Positions 8,328 to 16,952 of a DNA stretch of 64,000 nucleotides are shown here, piece after piece; the first letter of the stretch is position 1; every line of letters starts with the position of its first letter. The notes beneath the pieces are model-generated. The model was not told where the DNA came from, ran no database searches, and saw nothing but the letters and a program-made list of their open reading frames with translations. The position numbers and the translations under genes are program-made. Source of the stretch: Thioalkalivibrio sp. ALMg11. GTDB lineage: Bacteria > Pseudomonadota > Gammaproteobacteria > Ectothiorhodospirales > Ectothiorhodospiraceae. The stretch lies in contig NZ_KB898879.1 in the NCBI RefSeq assembly GCF_000377905.1, forward strand, positions 1 to 64,000. Reading direction: 5' to 3'.

Positions 8328-10664
8328 ATGGCTGAGCGCATGGCCGTGCCCGAGATCGAACGCTTCCGGATCACGCGGACGCTGGGCACCAGTGCCCGCG
8401 ACGGGCTCTATGTCGCGCACGACCCGGTGCTGGACCGGCAGGTCGCGATTCGAACGCTGACCAACGCCGCGGCGGACGCTCCGACCCGCCAGGCGTTGCT
8501 CGAGGACGCCCGCCGGTTAAGCCGCTTTCGGCACCCGAACATCGCTCCAATCTTCGAGGCGGGGGACTACGCCGAGGGCGTCTACCTGGTGTTCGAGTAC
8601 GTCGAGGGCGAGACCCTGGACCAAATCCTGGCGCGCGGGCCCTTGCCGATCGATCGCGCCCTGGCCCTGATGCGCGAGCTGCTGGAGGCCACGGCGGCGG
8701 CGCACGAGCAGGGCATCCTGCACGGGGCCCTGCAGCCGGCGAACGTGACCGTGAACCCCGAGGGGCATGCGCGTATCACCGGGCTGGGCATGGCGCTGCC
8801 CGACCCGACCGCGCGCGGCGAGAGCCACCTGCCGGATACGCCCTATTATCTGGCGCCGGAACGGCTGGCGAGCGAGGCCGCGACCGAAGGGTCCGACGTG
8901 TTCTCCCTCGGGGCCTTGTTCTTCGAGATGCTCACGGGCGAGCGCGCGTTTGCCGGCGATACCCCCGCGGCGATCCGGCAGGCGATGCAGGCGGGGGCGC
9001 TTGAGCCGCCCTCCCGCCGCACCGGCAATGGTGACGAACGCTTCGACGCCCTGGTGCTCCGGGCCATCCGCCCGGATCCTGCCGAACGTTTCGCATCGGC
9101 CCGCGAGTTTCGCGAGGCGCTGGTGGCGGCCGTCGAGGGCGAAGGCCAGACGGGCGATGGATCGCAGGACTTCATCCTGCGGCGGATCCGGCGCAAGCCG
9201 GACTTCCCGGGCATCTCCAGCCACATCCGCGAGATTACCCAGTGTTCCGACGACACGATGAAGCGCTCGGTGGCCGAGCTGTCGAACGCCGTGCTGAAGG
9301 ACTACGCCACCACGCAGAAGCTGCTCCGGCTGGCCAATTCACCCTTTTACAGCAACTTTGGCGGCAATATCCGCACCGTTTCGCGCGCGATCGTGCTGCT
9401 GGGATTCGAGCAGGTGCGCACGGCGGCGCTCGGGCTGGTGCTGTTCGAGAACCTCAAGGGCGGGCGTCATTCCGGACGCCTGATGGAGGCCCTGGTCGGC
9501 ACGCTGTTCAGCGCCATGCTGGCGCGTGATCTGGCGGAGCAGGTCGGCGGGGTGGAGAGCGAGCGGGCATTCGTCTGCGCGCTGTTCCACGATATCGGCC
9601 GCATGCTGGTGCTGTACTACCTACCGGAGGAGGCTGACGAAATCCGCATTCGTGTGGGTCAGGGTACGGGCGAGGGCAGTGCCGCACGCCAGGTCCTGGG
9701 TATCTCCTACGAGGCCCTGGCGCGCAGCGTGCTGGAGGACTGGAACTTCCCGCGCGAGATCGTTACATCGGTGGAACGGGCTCCCTCGGGCACGCTGCCG
9801 GCAGCGCGGGATGCCGACCAGCGCCTGCACCGCATCGTCACCCTGGCCTCGGAGATGGGGCAATGCATTACCCAGGCAGATCGCGACCAGCAGAGCGCCT
9901 TGCTCACCGATCTGCGCAAGCGCTATGAACGTGCCCTGGGCGTGGATGCCCGCGGCATGCAGCGGGCCATCAAGTCCGGTCGCGAGCACATGGATCACTT
10001 CCTGATGGTGGTCAAGCTGCCGCCGGAAGGCCGCGAGCCGCTGAACCGGCTGAAGGCGAATCTGGGTGTGCGGATCGATGACAGCGACGCGGTGGATATC
10101 GAATCCGTGGAGGGGAACGGCGAAGCGGCGGCGGCCGCAACGGCCGATCCCGCCGCACAGGCCGCGGTACTGATGGAGACCCTGACCGACATGCTGGACA
10201 GCATGGTGGGCGAGTTCGATCTGAACTCGCTGATGCAGACAACGCTCGAGACCCTGTACCAGACACTTGGCCTGCGCCGGGTGATACTGATGCTCGCCGA
10301 TCGCGAGCATCGGATGCTGGTGGCCCATACCGCCTTCGGGAAGGATGCCGAGACGCTGTCCGGGCGCCTGCGGCTGACGCTCGCGGGCAAGGGCGACATC
10401 CTGTCGCTGGCCCTGGAACAGAAGAAGGACCTGGTCATCACCGACAGCCACGAGGCCTCGATCAGCCGGTATATCCCCGACGAGTTCCGTCAGGCTCTGG
10501 ATGCGCGCAGCTTCCTGCTGCTGCCGCTGGCGGTGCGTGATCGCTGCGTCGGGCTGCTGTACCTGGAATTGCCGGAAGGCGCGGCCGTGGACCCGACGGT
10601 CCTGCGGGCCCTGAAGGCGGTGCGCAATCAGATGGCCCTGGCCATTCGGCAGGCGCGCGACTGA
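8328..10664 (+). CDS. Pseudokinase-HDOD-GAF signalling protein
   Basis: This 778-residue cytoplasmic protein has an N-terminal Hanks-type kinase fold (about residues 10-265), an HDOD domain (about 285-490) and a C-terminal GAF domain (about 620-775). Three kinase motifs are lost: VAIK reads VAIR (Arg42), HRDLKP reads HGALQP (132-137) and DFG reads GLG (152-154). Phosphotransfer is therefore unlikely and the domain probably works as a binding scaffold. The HDOD part keeps FHDIGRM, but this domain class is usually non-catalytic. The GAF domain may sense a small ligand. It is followed by HD-GYP-like and EAL genes on the same strand, suggesting a link to cyclic-di-GMP control. A second ATG four codons later is possible. 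Confidence 0.85.
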   Translation: MAERMAVPEIERFRITRTLGTSARDGLYVAHDPVLDRQVAIRTLTNAAADAPTRQALLEDARRLSRFRHPNIAPIFEAGDYAEGVYLVFEYVEGETLDQILARGPLPIDRALALMRELLEATAAAHEQGILHGALQPANVTVNPEGHARITGLGMALPDPTARGESHLPDTPYYLAPERLASEAATEGSDVFSLGALFFEMLTGERAFAGDTPAAIRQAMQAGALEPPSRRTGNGDERFDALVLRAIRPDPAERFASAREFREALVAAVEGEGQTGDGSQDFILRRIRRKPDFPGISSHIREITQCSDDTMKRSVAELSNAVLKDYATTQKLLRLANSPFYSNFGGNIRTVSRAIVLLGFEQVRTAALGLVLFENLKGGRHSGRLMEALVGTLFSAMLARDLAEQVGGVESERAFVCALFHDIGRMLVLYYLPEEADEIRIRVGQGTGEGSAARQVLGISYEALARSVLEDWNFPREIVTSVERAPSGTLPAARDADQRLHRIVTLASEMGQCITQADRDQQSALLTDLRKRYERALGVDARGMQRAIKSGREHMDHFLMVVKLPPEGREPLNRLKANLGVRIDDSDAVDIESVEGNGEAAAAATADPAAQAAVLMETLTDMLDSMVGEFDLNSLMQTTLETLYQTLGLRRVILMLADREHRMLVAHTAFGKDAETLSGRLRLTLAGKGDILSLALEQKKDLVITDSHEASISRYIPDEFRQALDARSFLLLPLAVRDRCVGLLYLELPEGAAVDPTVLRALKAVRNQMALAIRQARD

Positions 10665-10709
10665 CGTCGGCCGCCCCCCGCGCGCGTCCGCGGGTGGGGG
10701 CGGCCGACG
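10665..10709 (+). terminator. Strong hairpin after the pseudokinase gene
   Basis: CGTCGGCCGCCCC (from 10665) pairs with GGGGCGGCCGACG (ending 10709) around a short GC-rich loop. There is no run of T after it, so it is a weak candidate for intrinsic termination and may instead stabilise the 3' end. Confidence 0.4.
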
Positions 10710-10864
10710 CAGTGTCGATCGCGTCCCTCGGTACGTCGGATTTGGCCGGCGGGTTCCGGTATTTGCGAACGCCTAGCGGGTTCCGCACTAAAGCGCTGTT
10801 CCGCCTCGGGGGGCGGCGCTAGGGTAGAGGGGATGCAAAGCTGGTCGGATATTGTGGCGGCCAG

Positions 10865-12136
10865 ATGCGACAGTTGGACAACAGTTGTATGACCTGGGGA
10901 CTGTTACAGCAGGAGATTCCGGCCTCCGATCTGCAGGTTGGCATGTATGTCAGCCAGCTCGATCGCCCGTGGCTGGAGACGCCCTATCTGGTCGAGGGGG
11001 TGCGGATTCGCTCGCAGGACGATATCGACGAGCTCGCCCGGCATTGTGTGCACGTATTCGTTGATCTGGAGAAGAGCGCGCCGGAGTCGCTGAGCCGGTT
11101 GCCACGGGCCACTGCGTCCGCGCGGGATGCGGCGACGGCTTCGAGCCGGGCCGAGGCCGCCCAGTTCCGCGGCATGACGGTGTATCGCGATCACTGCTCG
11201 GTGGAGCAGGAGCTCCCGGCGGCAAAGGAGGCTCAGGCGATTGCCGGGCGTGTGCTGGAGCAGATCCGTGCCGGCATGGAGCGCAATCCCGGGATACGTC
11301 TGGCGGCGGCCCGCGAGGCTTCCGAGGCGTTGCGCGAGAGTGTGGAGCGCAACCCCGACGCCCTGCTGCTGCTGGCCAGGCTGAGCCACTCGGACGATGT
11401 GCTGTACGGCCACTCGCTCAATGTCGCGATCCACCTTCTGGCACTGGGCCGGCACATGGGGCTGGATCGAGCCGAATTGTCGATCCTCGGGCTGGGTGGC
11501 CTGCTGATGGATATCGGCAAGATGCAAATGTCGCGGGCGCTCCTGGGGAGCAGCACGCGGCTGTCTCCGGATCAGCGGCGCGAGATTCAGCGGCACGTTG
11601 AATATGGCGAGACCATTCTGCAGCACTCCCATGGGATCCCGGAGGGCGTGCGCGATATTGTCGCCCAGCACCACGAACGCGAGGACGGGCGTGGCTACCC
11701 ACGGGGGCTGGTGGCGAACCAGATCAGTGCCTATGCGCGCATGGCGGCTATCGTGGATTCCTACGAGGAGATGCTGACGGAGGGCGGCCTGGCCGGGACC
11801 CCCTTCGAGGCCCTGAAGGAATTGCGGGAGAACGCGCGCTGGGGGCTGAATTCGGCGCTGGTGGACCAGTTCACGCACTGCGTGGGGCTATTTCCCGTGG
11901 GCAGCCTGGTGGAGCTGGACAACGGTGAGGTGGCGATTGTGCTGAGCCACCGCCACACCCAGCGCTTCATGCCCCGGGTGATGCGCATCCTCGATCCGTC
12001 ACATATGCCGTATCCCGACCCGTGGGAGCTGGATCTGGGGTCGCGCGCCCCGGAGTCCGAGGGGGCGCGGCGCCAAATCCTGCGCGATCTTCCGGCGGGC
12101 GCCTACGGGATCGACCCGGCGCGCTATTATCTTTGA
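10865..12136 (+). CDS. HD-GYP-like protein with N-terminal DUF3391, altered HD motif
   Basis: This 423-residue protein begins with a DUF3391 domain (IPASDLQVGMYVSQLDRPWLETP). It continues with an HD-GYP domain (about residues 165-330), the family that hydrolyses cyclic di-GMP. Many signatures are present: YGHSLNVAIH, RHVEYGE, AQHHEREDGRGYP. The central HDxGK motif, however, reads MDIGK (215-219), so the metal-ligand histidine is replaced by Met. Activity may be lost or changed. Two starts are possible, this ATG and one eight codons later, and neither has a convincing ribosome site. It lies between the pseudokinase and EAL genes, all in the same direction. Confidence 0.85.
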   Translation: MRQLDNSCMTWGLLQQEIPASDLQVGMYVSQLDRPWLETPYLVEGVRIRSQDDIDELARHCVHVFVDLEKSAPESLSRLPRATASARDAATASSRAEAAQFRGMTVYRDHCSVEQELPAAKEAQAIAGRVLEQIRAGMERNPGIRLAAAREASEALRESVERNPDALLLLARLSHSDDVLYGHSLNVAIHLLALGRHMGLDRAELSILGLGGLLMDIGKMQMSRALLGSSTRLSPDQRREIQRHVEYGETILQHSHGIPEGVRDIVAQHHEREDGRGYPRGLVANQISAYARMAAIVDSYEEMLTEGGLAGTPFEALKELRENARWGLNSALVDQFTHCVGLFPVGSLVELDNGEVAIVLSHRHTQRFMPRVMRILDPSHMPYPDPWELDLGSRAPESEGARRQILRDLPAGAYGIDPARYYL

Positions 12137-12210
12137 GTAGCGCTGATCCCGTTCATTGGATCCGCGTCGACTGATTTCGCCGCATGGGCGTAGCAGCAGG
12201 AACTCTCCCG

Positions 12211-13488
12211 ATGTCGAAGCTGTTTGAATACCCCGATTTTCTCCGTGCGCTGGACGGGATTTCCCCGTGCCCGCAGGACGCCGGGGCGCAAGCAGCCGTG
12301 ACCGTCATCCAACTGGAAGGACTAAGGGACGTGGACGCGGCCCTGGGGTACGCCGCGGGGGATGAGTTGATTCGGGACGCGGGGCACGCGCTGGCCAGCG
12401 CCTTGCCGGACGGCCTGGTCGGTATCACCGGACGCCATCAGATCACCTGTGCGCAGCCGGCCGTGGCCGGGAGTGGGTTCGCCGAGCTGGCGGCCCACAA
12501 GATGCTGCGGGTGTTGAGCGAACCGTTTGCCTGTGGTGAACGGCAGGTGCTGCTTTGGCCGCGCGCCGGGCTGGCGCTGGCGGGCCCCCGGGGGGCAGGC
12601 CCGCAGGATTTGCTGGCTCACGCCTATGCCGCAGTTCGGCAGGCGCGGCGGGCCCGGGCGCGCCTGCGCCAGTACGCCCCGGAGGCGGCCGCGACCATGC
12701 TGGAGGGCGTGGATCTGTGGTCCCAGCTGGGGCAGGCCATCGAGGAGGGAAGCCTGCACCTCGAGTATCAGCCACAGGTCGCGCTGGCATCGGGCTGCGT
12801 GCAGTCGGTCGAGGCCCTGCTGCGCTGGGATCACCCGCAGTACGGCTCGATCCGTCCGGACACCATGGTGCGCGCGGCGGAAGGAACGGACCTGATGCCC
12901 CGGCTAACCCACTGGGTCTTCAACACGGCCCTGCGCCAGTGTGCCGAGTACCGCCAGGCCGGACTGGACGCGGGGATCTCGGTGAACTTTTCTGCCGATG
13001 ACCTGCAGGAACGGGAGGTGGTGGATCTGGTGGCCCAGTCGCTGGAGGTCTGGCGGGTGCCGGCGGAGAGCGTCACGGTGGAGCTGACCGAAACGGCGGT
13101 GATGGAGAGCCACGATGCCGAGGCGCGTGCGGCCCTGCACGGCATGAAGGACCTGGGCTTGCGGGTGTCCATGGATGACTTCGGTATTGGCTATTCGTCG
13201 ATGGAGCGGCTCCTGTGCATGCCGCTCGACGAGCTCAAGATCGACATGACCTTTGTCCACGAACTGGTGTCCAGCCGGCCGCACCAGCGCATCGTGGAAT
13301 CGATGATCGGGCTGGGCCAGAAAATGGGCTTGAGCGTGGTGGCCGAGGGAGTGGAAGATCAGGAAACCCTCGAGCGCCTGCGCGCGCTGGGCTGTGATCT
13401 GGTGCAGGGTTTTTATCTCGGCCGGCCCGCGCGCCTGGCACAATTCATGGAACAGACGCGGTCGGGCCATGGCCCGGGCACGTGCTGA
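12211..13488 (+). CDS. Cyclic-di-GMP phosphodiesterase, degenerate GGDEF plus EAL
   Basis: The protein has 425 residues. The N-terminal half has the size and pattern of a GGDEF domain but shows no GGDEF active-site sequence. The C-terminal half (about 175-420) is a full EAL domain with VEALLRWDHP, VNFSADDL, VELTETAVM, MDDFGIGYSS, LKIDMTFV and VVAEGVE, so all key metal and base residues appear intact. It should hydrolyse cyclic di-GMP, with the dead N-terminal domain as possible regulator. The start was set at the ATG preceded by AGGA at nine bases. An ATG nine codons upstream (12184) has no such site. Confidence 0.88.
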   Translation: MSKLFEYPDFLRALDGISPCPQDAGAQAAVTVIQLEGLRDVDAALGYAAGDELIRDAGHALASALPDGLVGITGRHQITCAQPAVAGSGFAELAAHKMLRVLSEPFACGERQVLLWPRAGLALAGPRGAGPQDLLAHAYAAVRQARRARARLRQYAPEAAATMLEGVDLWSQLGQAIEEGSLHLEYQPQVALASGCVQSVEALLRWDHPQYGSIRPDTMVRAAEGTDLMPRLTHWVFNTALRQCAEYRQAGLDAGISVNFSADDLQEREVVDLVAQSLEVWRVPAESVTVELTETAVMESHDAEARAALHGMKDLGLRVSMDDFGIGYSSMERLLCMPLDELKIDMTFVHELVSSRPHQRIVESMIGLGQKMGLSVVAEGVEDQETLERLRALGCDLVQGFYLGRPARLAQFMEQTRSGHGPGTC

Positions 13489-13650
13489 ACGCGCCCACTC
13501 AGTCCTCGTTACCGCTCGCCAGCGCACCGACCCCGTAGTCCGTCGCGGGGCAGGTAGTCGGTGAGGTCGTCCACTCGCCCGTGGATGGTCATCCAGCGGT
13601 GGCAAGGCGAGGCTTGGCGGGCGAGGTCCTCATGGGTGATTCCTGGATGA

Positions 13651-14241
13651 TCATGCGCCGCGCCTTCCGGCATCGCGCGAACGCAGGTACAGGTGGATGA
13701 CGATCCAGTCGTACAGGGCATGGGTGACGATGACCACCAGCAGGTTGCCGGTCAGGTAGTAGAGGACGCCGAGGTAGAGTCCGATCACGGTGGCGAAGAC
13801 GAAATACAGTCGGCTGATCGAATGGGCCAGCCCGAATATCAAGGCCGCGACGAGGATGGCCGACTCCGGTGACCAGCGTTCGGTCAGCCAGCCCTGCAGC
13901 ACCCCTCGCACCAGGAGCTCCTCGCCGATGCCGGCGAGGAGCGAGATCAGCAACACCGCGCCGGGGAACGCGTGACGAAAGAGTTGCCGCACGAAATCCC
14001 GCACCTGATCGGCCAGTGCACGGTAGGGTCCCCAGCCGCTGGACGCGAGCGCCCCCAGGAGCACCAGCATGGGCAGCACCGCCAGTGCACCGAGGGCGAC
14101 GGCGTCGAGATTCCAGTCGATCTGCTCGCCCAGCGAGATATCCGCAACTCGGGCCAGGATCAGGGCCAGCGGGATCAGCGCCGCCTGGAAGGCGATGCCG
14201 GCCAGCAGCGGGTGTCGGGCGACGCTGTGGCGCAGGCTCAC
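13651..14241 (-). CDS. CPBP-family intramembrane glutamic endopeptidase (CAAX protease-like)
   Basis: This 196-residue membrane protein has about five hydrophobic helices. Motif 1 is GIGEELLVRGVLQ (EExxxR type), motif 2 is FGLAHSIS and motif 3 is VTHALYDW, the residues that build the active site of Rce1/CPBP proteases. The substrate is unknown; bacterial members act in peptide maturation or stress response. About 160 bases without a gene separate it from the EAL gene and about 160 from the transporter. It is transcribed towards the EAL gene. Confidence 0.85.
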   Translation of the reverse strand: MSLRHSVARHPLLAGIAFQAALIPLALILARVADISLGEQIDWNLDAVALGALAVLPMLVLLGALASSGWGPYRALADQVRDFVRQLFRHAFPGAVLLISLLAGIGEELLVRGVLQGWLTERWSPESAILVAALIFGLAHSISRLYFVFATVIGLYLGVLYYLTGNLLVVIVTHALYDWIVIHLYLRSRDAGRRGA

Positions 14242-14314
14242 GGTCGCATCAATGGAAAACGGATATTCATCACGCGCGAGGATGCCCGATTCCGGGGCCT
14301 GCTGTCCCGGACAA

Positions 14315-14349
14315 GAAAATCCCCGCGCCGCTGGAGCGGCCGCGGGGAT
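14315..14349 (-). terminator. Rho-independent terminator of the BCCT transporter gene
   Basis: On the minus strand a 14-bp GC-rich stem (14319-14349, one bulged base, loop of two) is followed by TTTTCTT. It lies about 55 bases beyond the transporter's stop codon, which fits a normal intrinsic terminator. Confidence 0.75.
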
Positions 14350-14403
14350 GCTTGGGATGCAAATCCGGACGGCCCTTGCCGGGCCATCGAGGGGCGCACT
14401 GCG

Positions 14404-16023
14404 TCAGGCCTTGGCTTCCTCGATGCGGATCAGGGCCAGCTCGTGGAACAGCCCCTTCATCAGGCTGACACACATTACCAGCAGCACGATGACGAACGGC
14501 AGTCCGGTGCTCACCGCCCCGGCCTGCAGGGCATTGAGGGCCGCGGCCCCGCCAACCGCCAGCAAGACACCGGCGACCACGCCTTCGGTTGTGGCCCAGA
14601 ACAGGCGCTGGGACTGCGGGGCGTCGGTCTTGCCGCCGGAGGTGATGGCGTCGATCACCAGCGAGCCGGAGTCCGACGAGGTGATGAAGAACACCAGCAC
14701 CAGGGCAATCGCCAGGAACGACGTGATGGCGGTGAAGGGCAGATGTTCGAGCATCTGGAACAGGGCCAGGGAGGAATCGGAGATGCCCTCTGCCAGGGCG
14801 CCAACGCCATCGCGGGACTGGGTCAGCCCGGAACCGCCGAAGGCACTCATCCAGACCACGGTGACCAGGGTCGGCACCAGCAGCACCGCGGTGACGAACT
14901 GGCGCACCGTGCGCCCGCGCGAGACGCGGGCGATGAACATGCCGACGAACGGCGACCAGGAGATCCACCAGGCCCAGAAGAAGATGGTCCAGGCGTGGTA
15001 GAAGGTCTCGTCGTCGCGTCCGACCGGGTTGCTGAGCGGGATGATGTACTGCACGTACCCGGTGACTGTGGTGCCGATGCTGGAGAGGAATGCGAGGACG
15101 CCCCCGGCGACCATCACGAACAGCAACAACACTGCGGCGAACACCAGGTTGATGTTGCTGAGGAGCTTCACCCCGCCATGGATGCCGCGCATGACCGACA
15201 GCAGGGCAATGATGGTCACGCCGATGATGATGGCGATCTGGGTGTTCAGGCCGGTATCGATGTCGAACAGGAATCCGATGCCCGAAGCGGCCTGCTGCGC
15301 ACCCAGGCCGAGGGAAGTGGCGAGGCCGAACATGGTCGCCAGCACGGCCAGGATGTCGATCACGTGGCCGATCGGGCCCCACACGCGCTCTCCGAGGATG
15401 GGATAGAAGGCCGAGCGAATGGTGAGTGGAAAGCCCTTGTTGTAGGCGAAGAACGCAAGCGCCAGGCCGACGATCGCGTAGATCGCCCAGGGGTGCAGGC
15501 CCCAGTGGTACATGGTCGCCCCGAGCGCAGCCTGCCGGGATTCTTCGGTCCCGCCTTCGATCCCCAGTGGGGTGCCGAACCACTCGGTGAAGTAGCCCAC
15601 CGGCTCGGCTACGCTCCAGAACATCAGGCCGATACCCATGCCGGCGGCGAACAGCATGGAGAACCAGGACATGACGGAGAATTCCGGCTTGGCGTCCTGG
15701 CCGCCGATGCGGATGCGCCCGATGGGCAAGACGACTAGGGCGAGGCAGAACAGGACGAAGATGCTGCCGGCCGACAGGAACAGCCAGTCGAAGGTGCGCC
15801 CGATCCACTGACGCGTGTTGTCGAGGTGCTCGTTGGCCTGTTCCGGAAAGACCAGGGACAGGATGACGAATACGACAATCAGCAGGGCGCTGGTGACGAA
15901 GACCGGATTGTGCAGGTCCAGCCCAAGCGGGTTGACGTTCTGATCACCGATCTCGTGCTCGGTCTCGTACTCGGCTTCCAGTTCTTTTTTCTCGTCTTCG
16001 AGATCGTGCGGATTCTCGCTCAC
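14404..16023 (-). CDS. BCCT-family betaine/choline/carnitine transporter
   Basis: This 539-residue inner-membrane secondary transporter has about 12 hydrophobic segments. The signature tryptophan region is clear (AWTIFFWAWWISWSPFVGMF, then IARVSRGRTVRQF), together with GMGIGLMFWSVAEP and the substrate-binding MYHWGLHPWAIYA. A roughly 40-residue acidic N-terminal tail (EDEKKELEAEYETEHE) precedes the first helix and could act in osmosensing. Family members import glycine betaine or ectoine-type solutes with Na+ or H+. It fits a salt-loving host. It starts at GTG with GAGGAGGAG upstream and ends at a clear terminator, so it is monocistronic. Confidence 0.93.
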   Translation of the reverse strand: MSENPHDLEDEKKELEAEYETEHEIGDQNVNPLGLDLHNPVFVTSALLIVVFVILSLVFPEQANEHLDNTRQWIGRTFDWLFLSAGSIFVLFCLALVVLPIGRIRIGGQDAKPEFSVMSWFSMLFAAGMGIGLMFWSVAEPVGYFTEWFGTPLGIEGGTEESRQAALGATMYHWGLHPWAIYAIVGLALAFFAYNKGFPLTIRSAFYPILGERVWGPIGHVIDILAVLATMFGLATSLGLGAQQAASGIGFLFDIDTGLNTQIAIIIGVTIIALLSVMRGIHGGVKLLSNINLVFAAVLLLFVMVAGGVLAFLSSIGTTVTGYVQYIIPLSNPVGRDDETFYHAWTIFFWAWWISWSPFVGMFIARVSRGRTVRQFVTAVLLVPTLVTVVWMSAFGGSGLTQSRDGVGALAEGISDSSLALFQMLEHLPFTAITSFLAIALVLVFFITSSDSGSLVIDAITSGGKTDAPQSQRLFWATTEGVVAGVLLAVGGAAALNALQAGAVSTGLPFVIVLLVMCVSLMKGLFHELALIRIEEAKA

Positions 16024-16275
16024 CGTCTCCTCCTCGCTTCTTGTTTTTATCGGGTGCCTGCGTCAACCCCGGCGCGCAGCGGCCTCGTTGAGTAAAGATG
16101 GGTAATGGGGAATTTGCAAAGCCCGTGCGCGGATTTGTTGTACGGGCGTTACGTAGATTCGGATCAGCGTCTCCCGGAAGTGGCAGATGCACGCGGACAT
16201 GCTCGCAGTGGCCCCGCGGTCCCTGCACCGTTACCTTAGTAGCGACGATGAACCACCCGTGCAGAGGGGAAACGA

Positions 16276-16581
16276 ATGAAGGCCTTGTTGATTGATCCGG
16301 AGCAGCAGACGATCGAAGGGGTAGACGTCGAAGGGCGTGACGACATCGCCCGGCTGATCGGGTACGACACGCTCGAGTCCGACGAAATCGGGCCGGATGG
16401 CGATCGCCTGTTCTTCGACGAAGAGTGCTTCCTGCGCGGGACCACCGGGCGCTTTCAGATCGACAGCGTGATCCCGGTTTCCGGCAAGGGGCTCGTGGTT
16501 GGCAGTGACGACGATGGCGCGACGCTTAAGGACGTCGCATCCGATCTGGAGTCCATCCGGGGCCGGATGAAGTACCTGTAG
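16276..16581 (+). CDS. Conserved small hypothetical protein (101 aa), acidic
   Basis: I do not recognise a named family with confidence. The 101-residue acidic protein opens MKALLIDPEQQTIEGVDVEG and carries the segments DRLFFDEECFLRG and FQIDSVIPVSGKGLVVG. It has no signal peptide or membrane segment. AGAGGGGAAACGA upstream gives a fair ribosome site. Codon use resembles its neighbours, which supports a real gene. It is convergent with the small zinc-finger gene. Confidence 0.7.
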   Translation: MKALLIDPEQQTIEGVDVEGRDDIARLIGYDTLESDEIGPDGDRLFFDEECFLRGTTGRFQIDSVIPVSGKGLVVGSDDDGATLKDVASDLESIRGRMKYL

Positions 16582-16588
16582 AGCAAGC

Positions 16589-16855
16589 TCAACGCAGCTG
16601 ACTGTCCTTGGAGGCCCGCCGATTGTAGGGGCTGGTGGTCTGCTGTTCGGCGTCCTCTGCTTCCTGGCAGGCCACGCACAGGCGCACGCCCGGCAGGGCC
16701 TGGCGCCGGCCCTCGGGAATCGGCGCCCCGCATTCCTCGCACTCGGTCAGGCTGTCGCCGGCGGGTATCTGGCTGCGCACCCGCTGCAGGGCATCCTCGA
16801 CCGTGTTGTCGATCTGCTCCTGCTCCGCGCCGTCTTTTGCCCATCCGCCTGCCAT
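16589..16855 (-). CDS. DksA/TraR-type C4 zinc-finger protein (YbiI-like)
   Basis: This 88-residue protein has the C4 zinc-finger spacing CEECGAPIPEGR...VRLCVACQ, characteristic of the short TraR/YbiI branch of the DksA family. The N-terminal half (GAEQEQIDNTVEDALQRVRSQ) is helical and short, so it lacks the full coiled coil of DksA. It may bind the RNA polymerase secondary channel, but that is only family inference. The start follows GGAGGA by six bases. Longer readings of the same frame upstream have no supporting site. Confidence 0.85.
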   Translation of the reverse strand: MAGGWAKDGAEQEQIDNTVEDALQRVRSQIPAGDSLTECEECGAPIPEGRRQALPGVRLCVACQEAEDAEQQTTSPYNRRASKDSQLR

Positions 16856-16952
16856 CGCTCGTCCTCCGACCGTGGTCAATAAGTCTGAGACCGGCGCACC
16901 CTGGCCGGAAGTTCCCGTAGCGCAGGTTTCGAGCCACCGTTGGCGAGGCGGG

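Noticed and set aside
13972-15738. 588-codon plus-strand frame opposite the BCCT gene
   Set aside because: It lies antisense to a membrane transporter with full family motifs, and its translation is low-complexity charged sequence.
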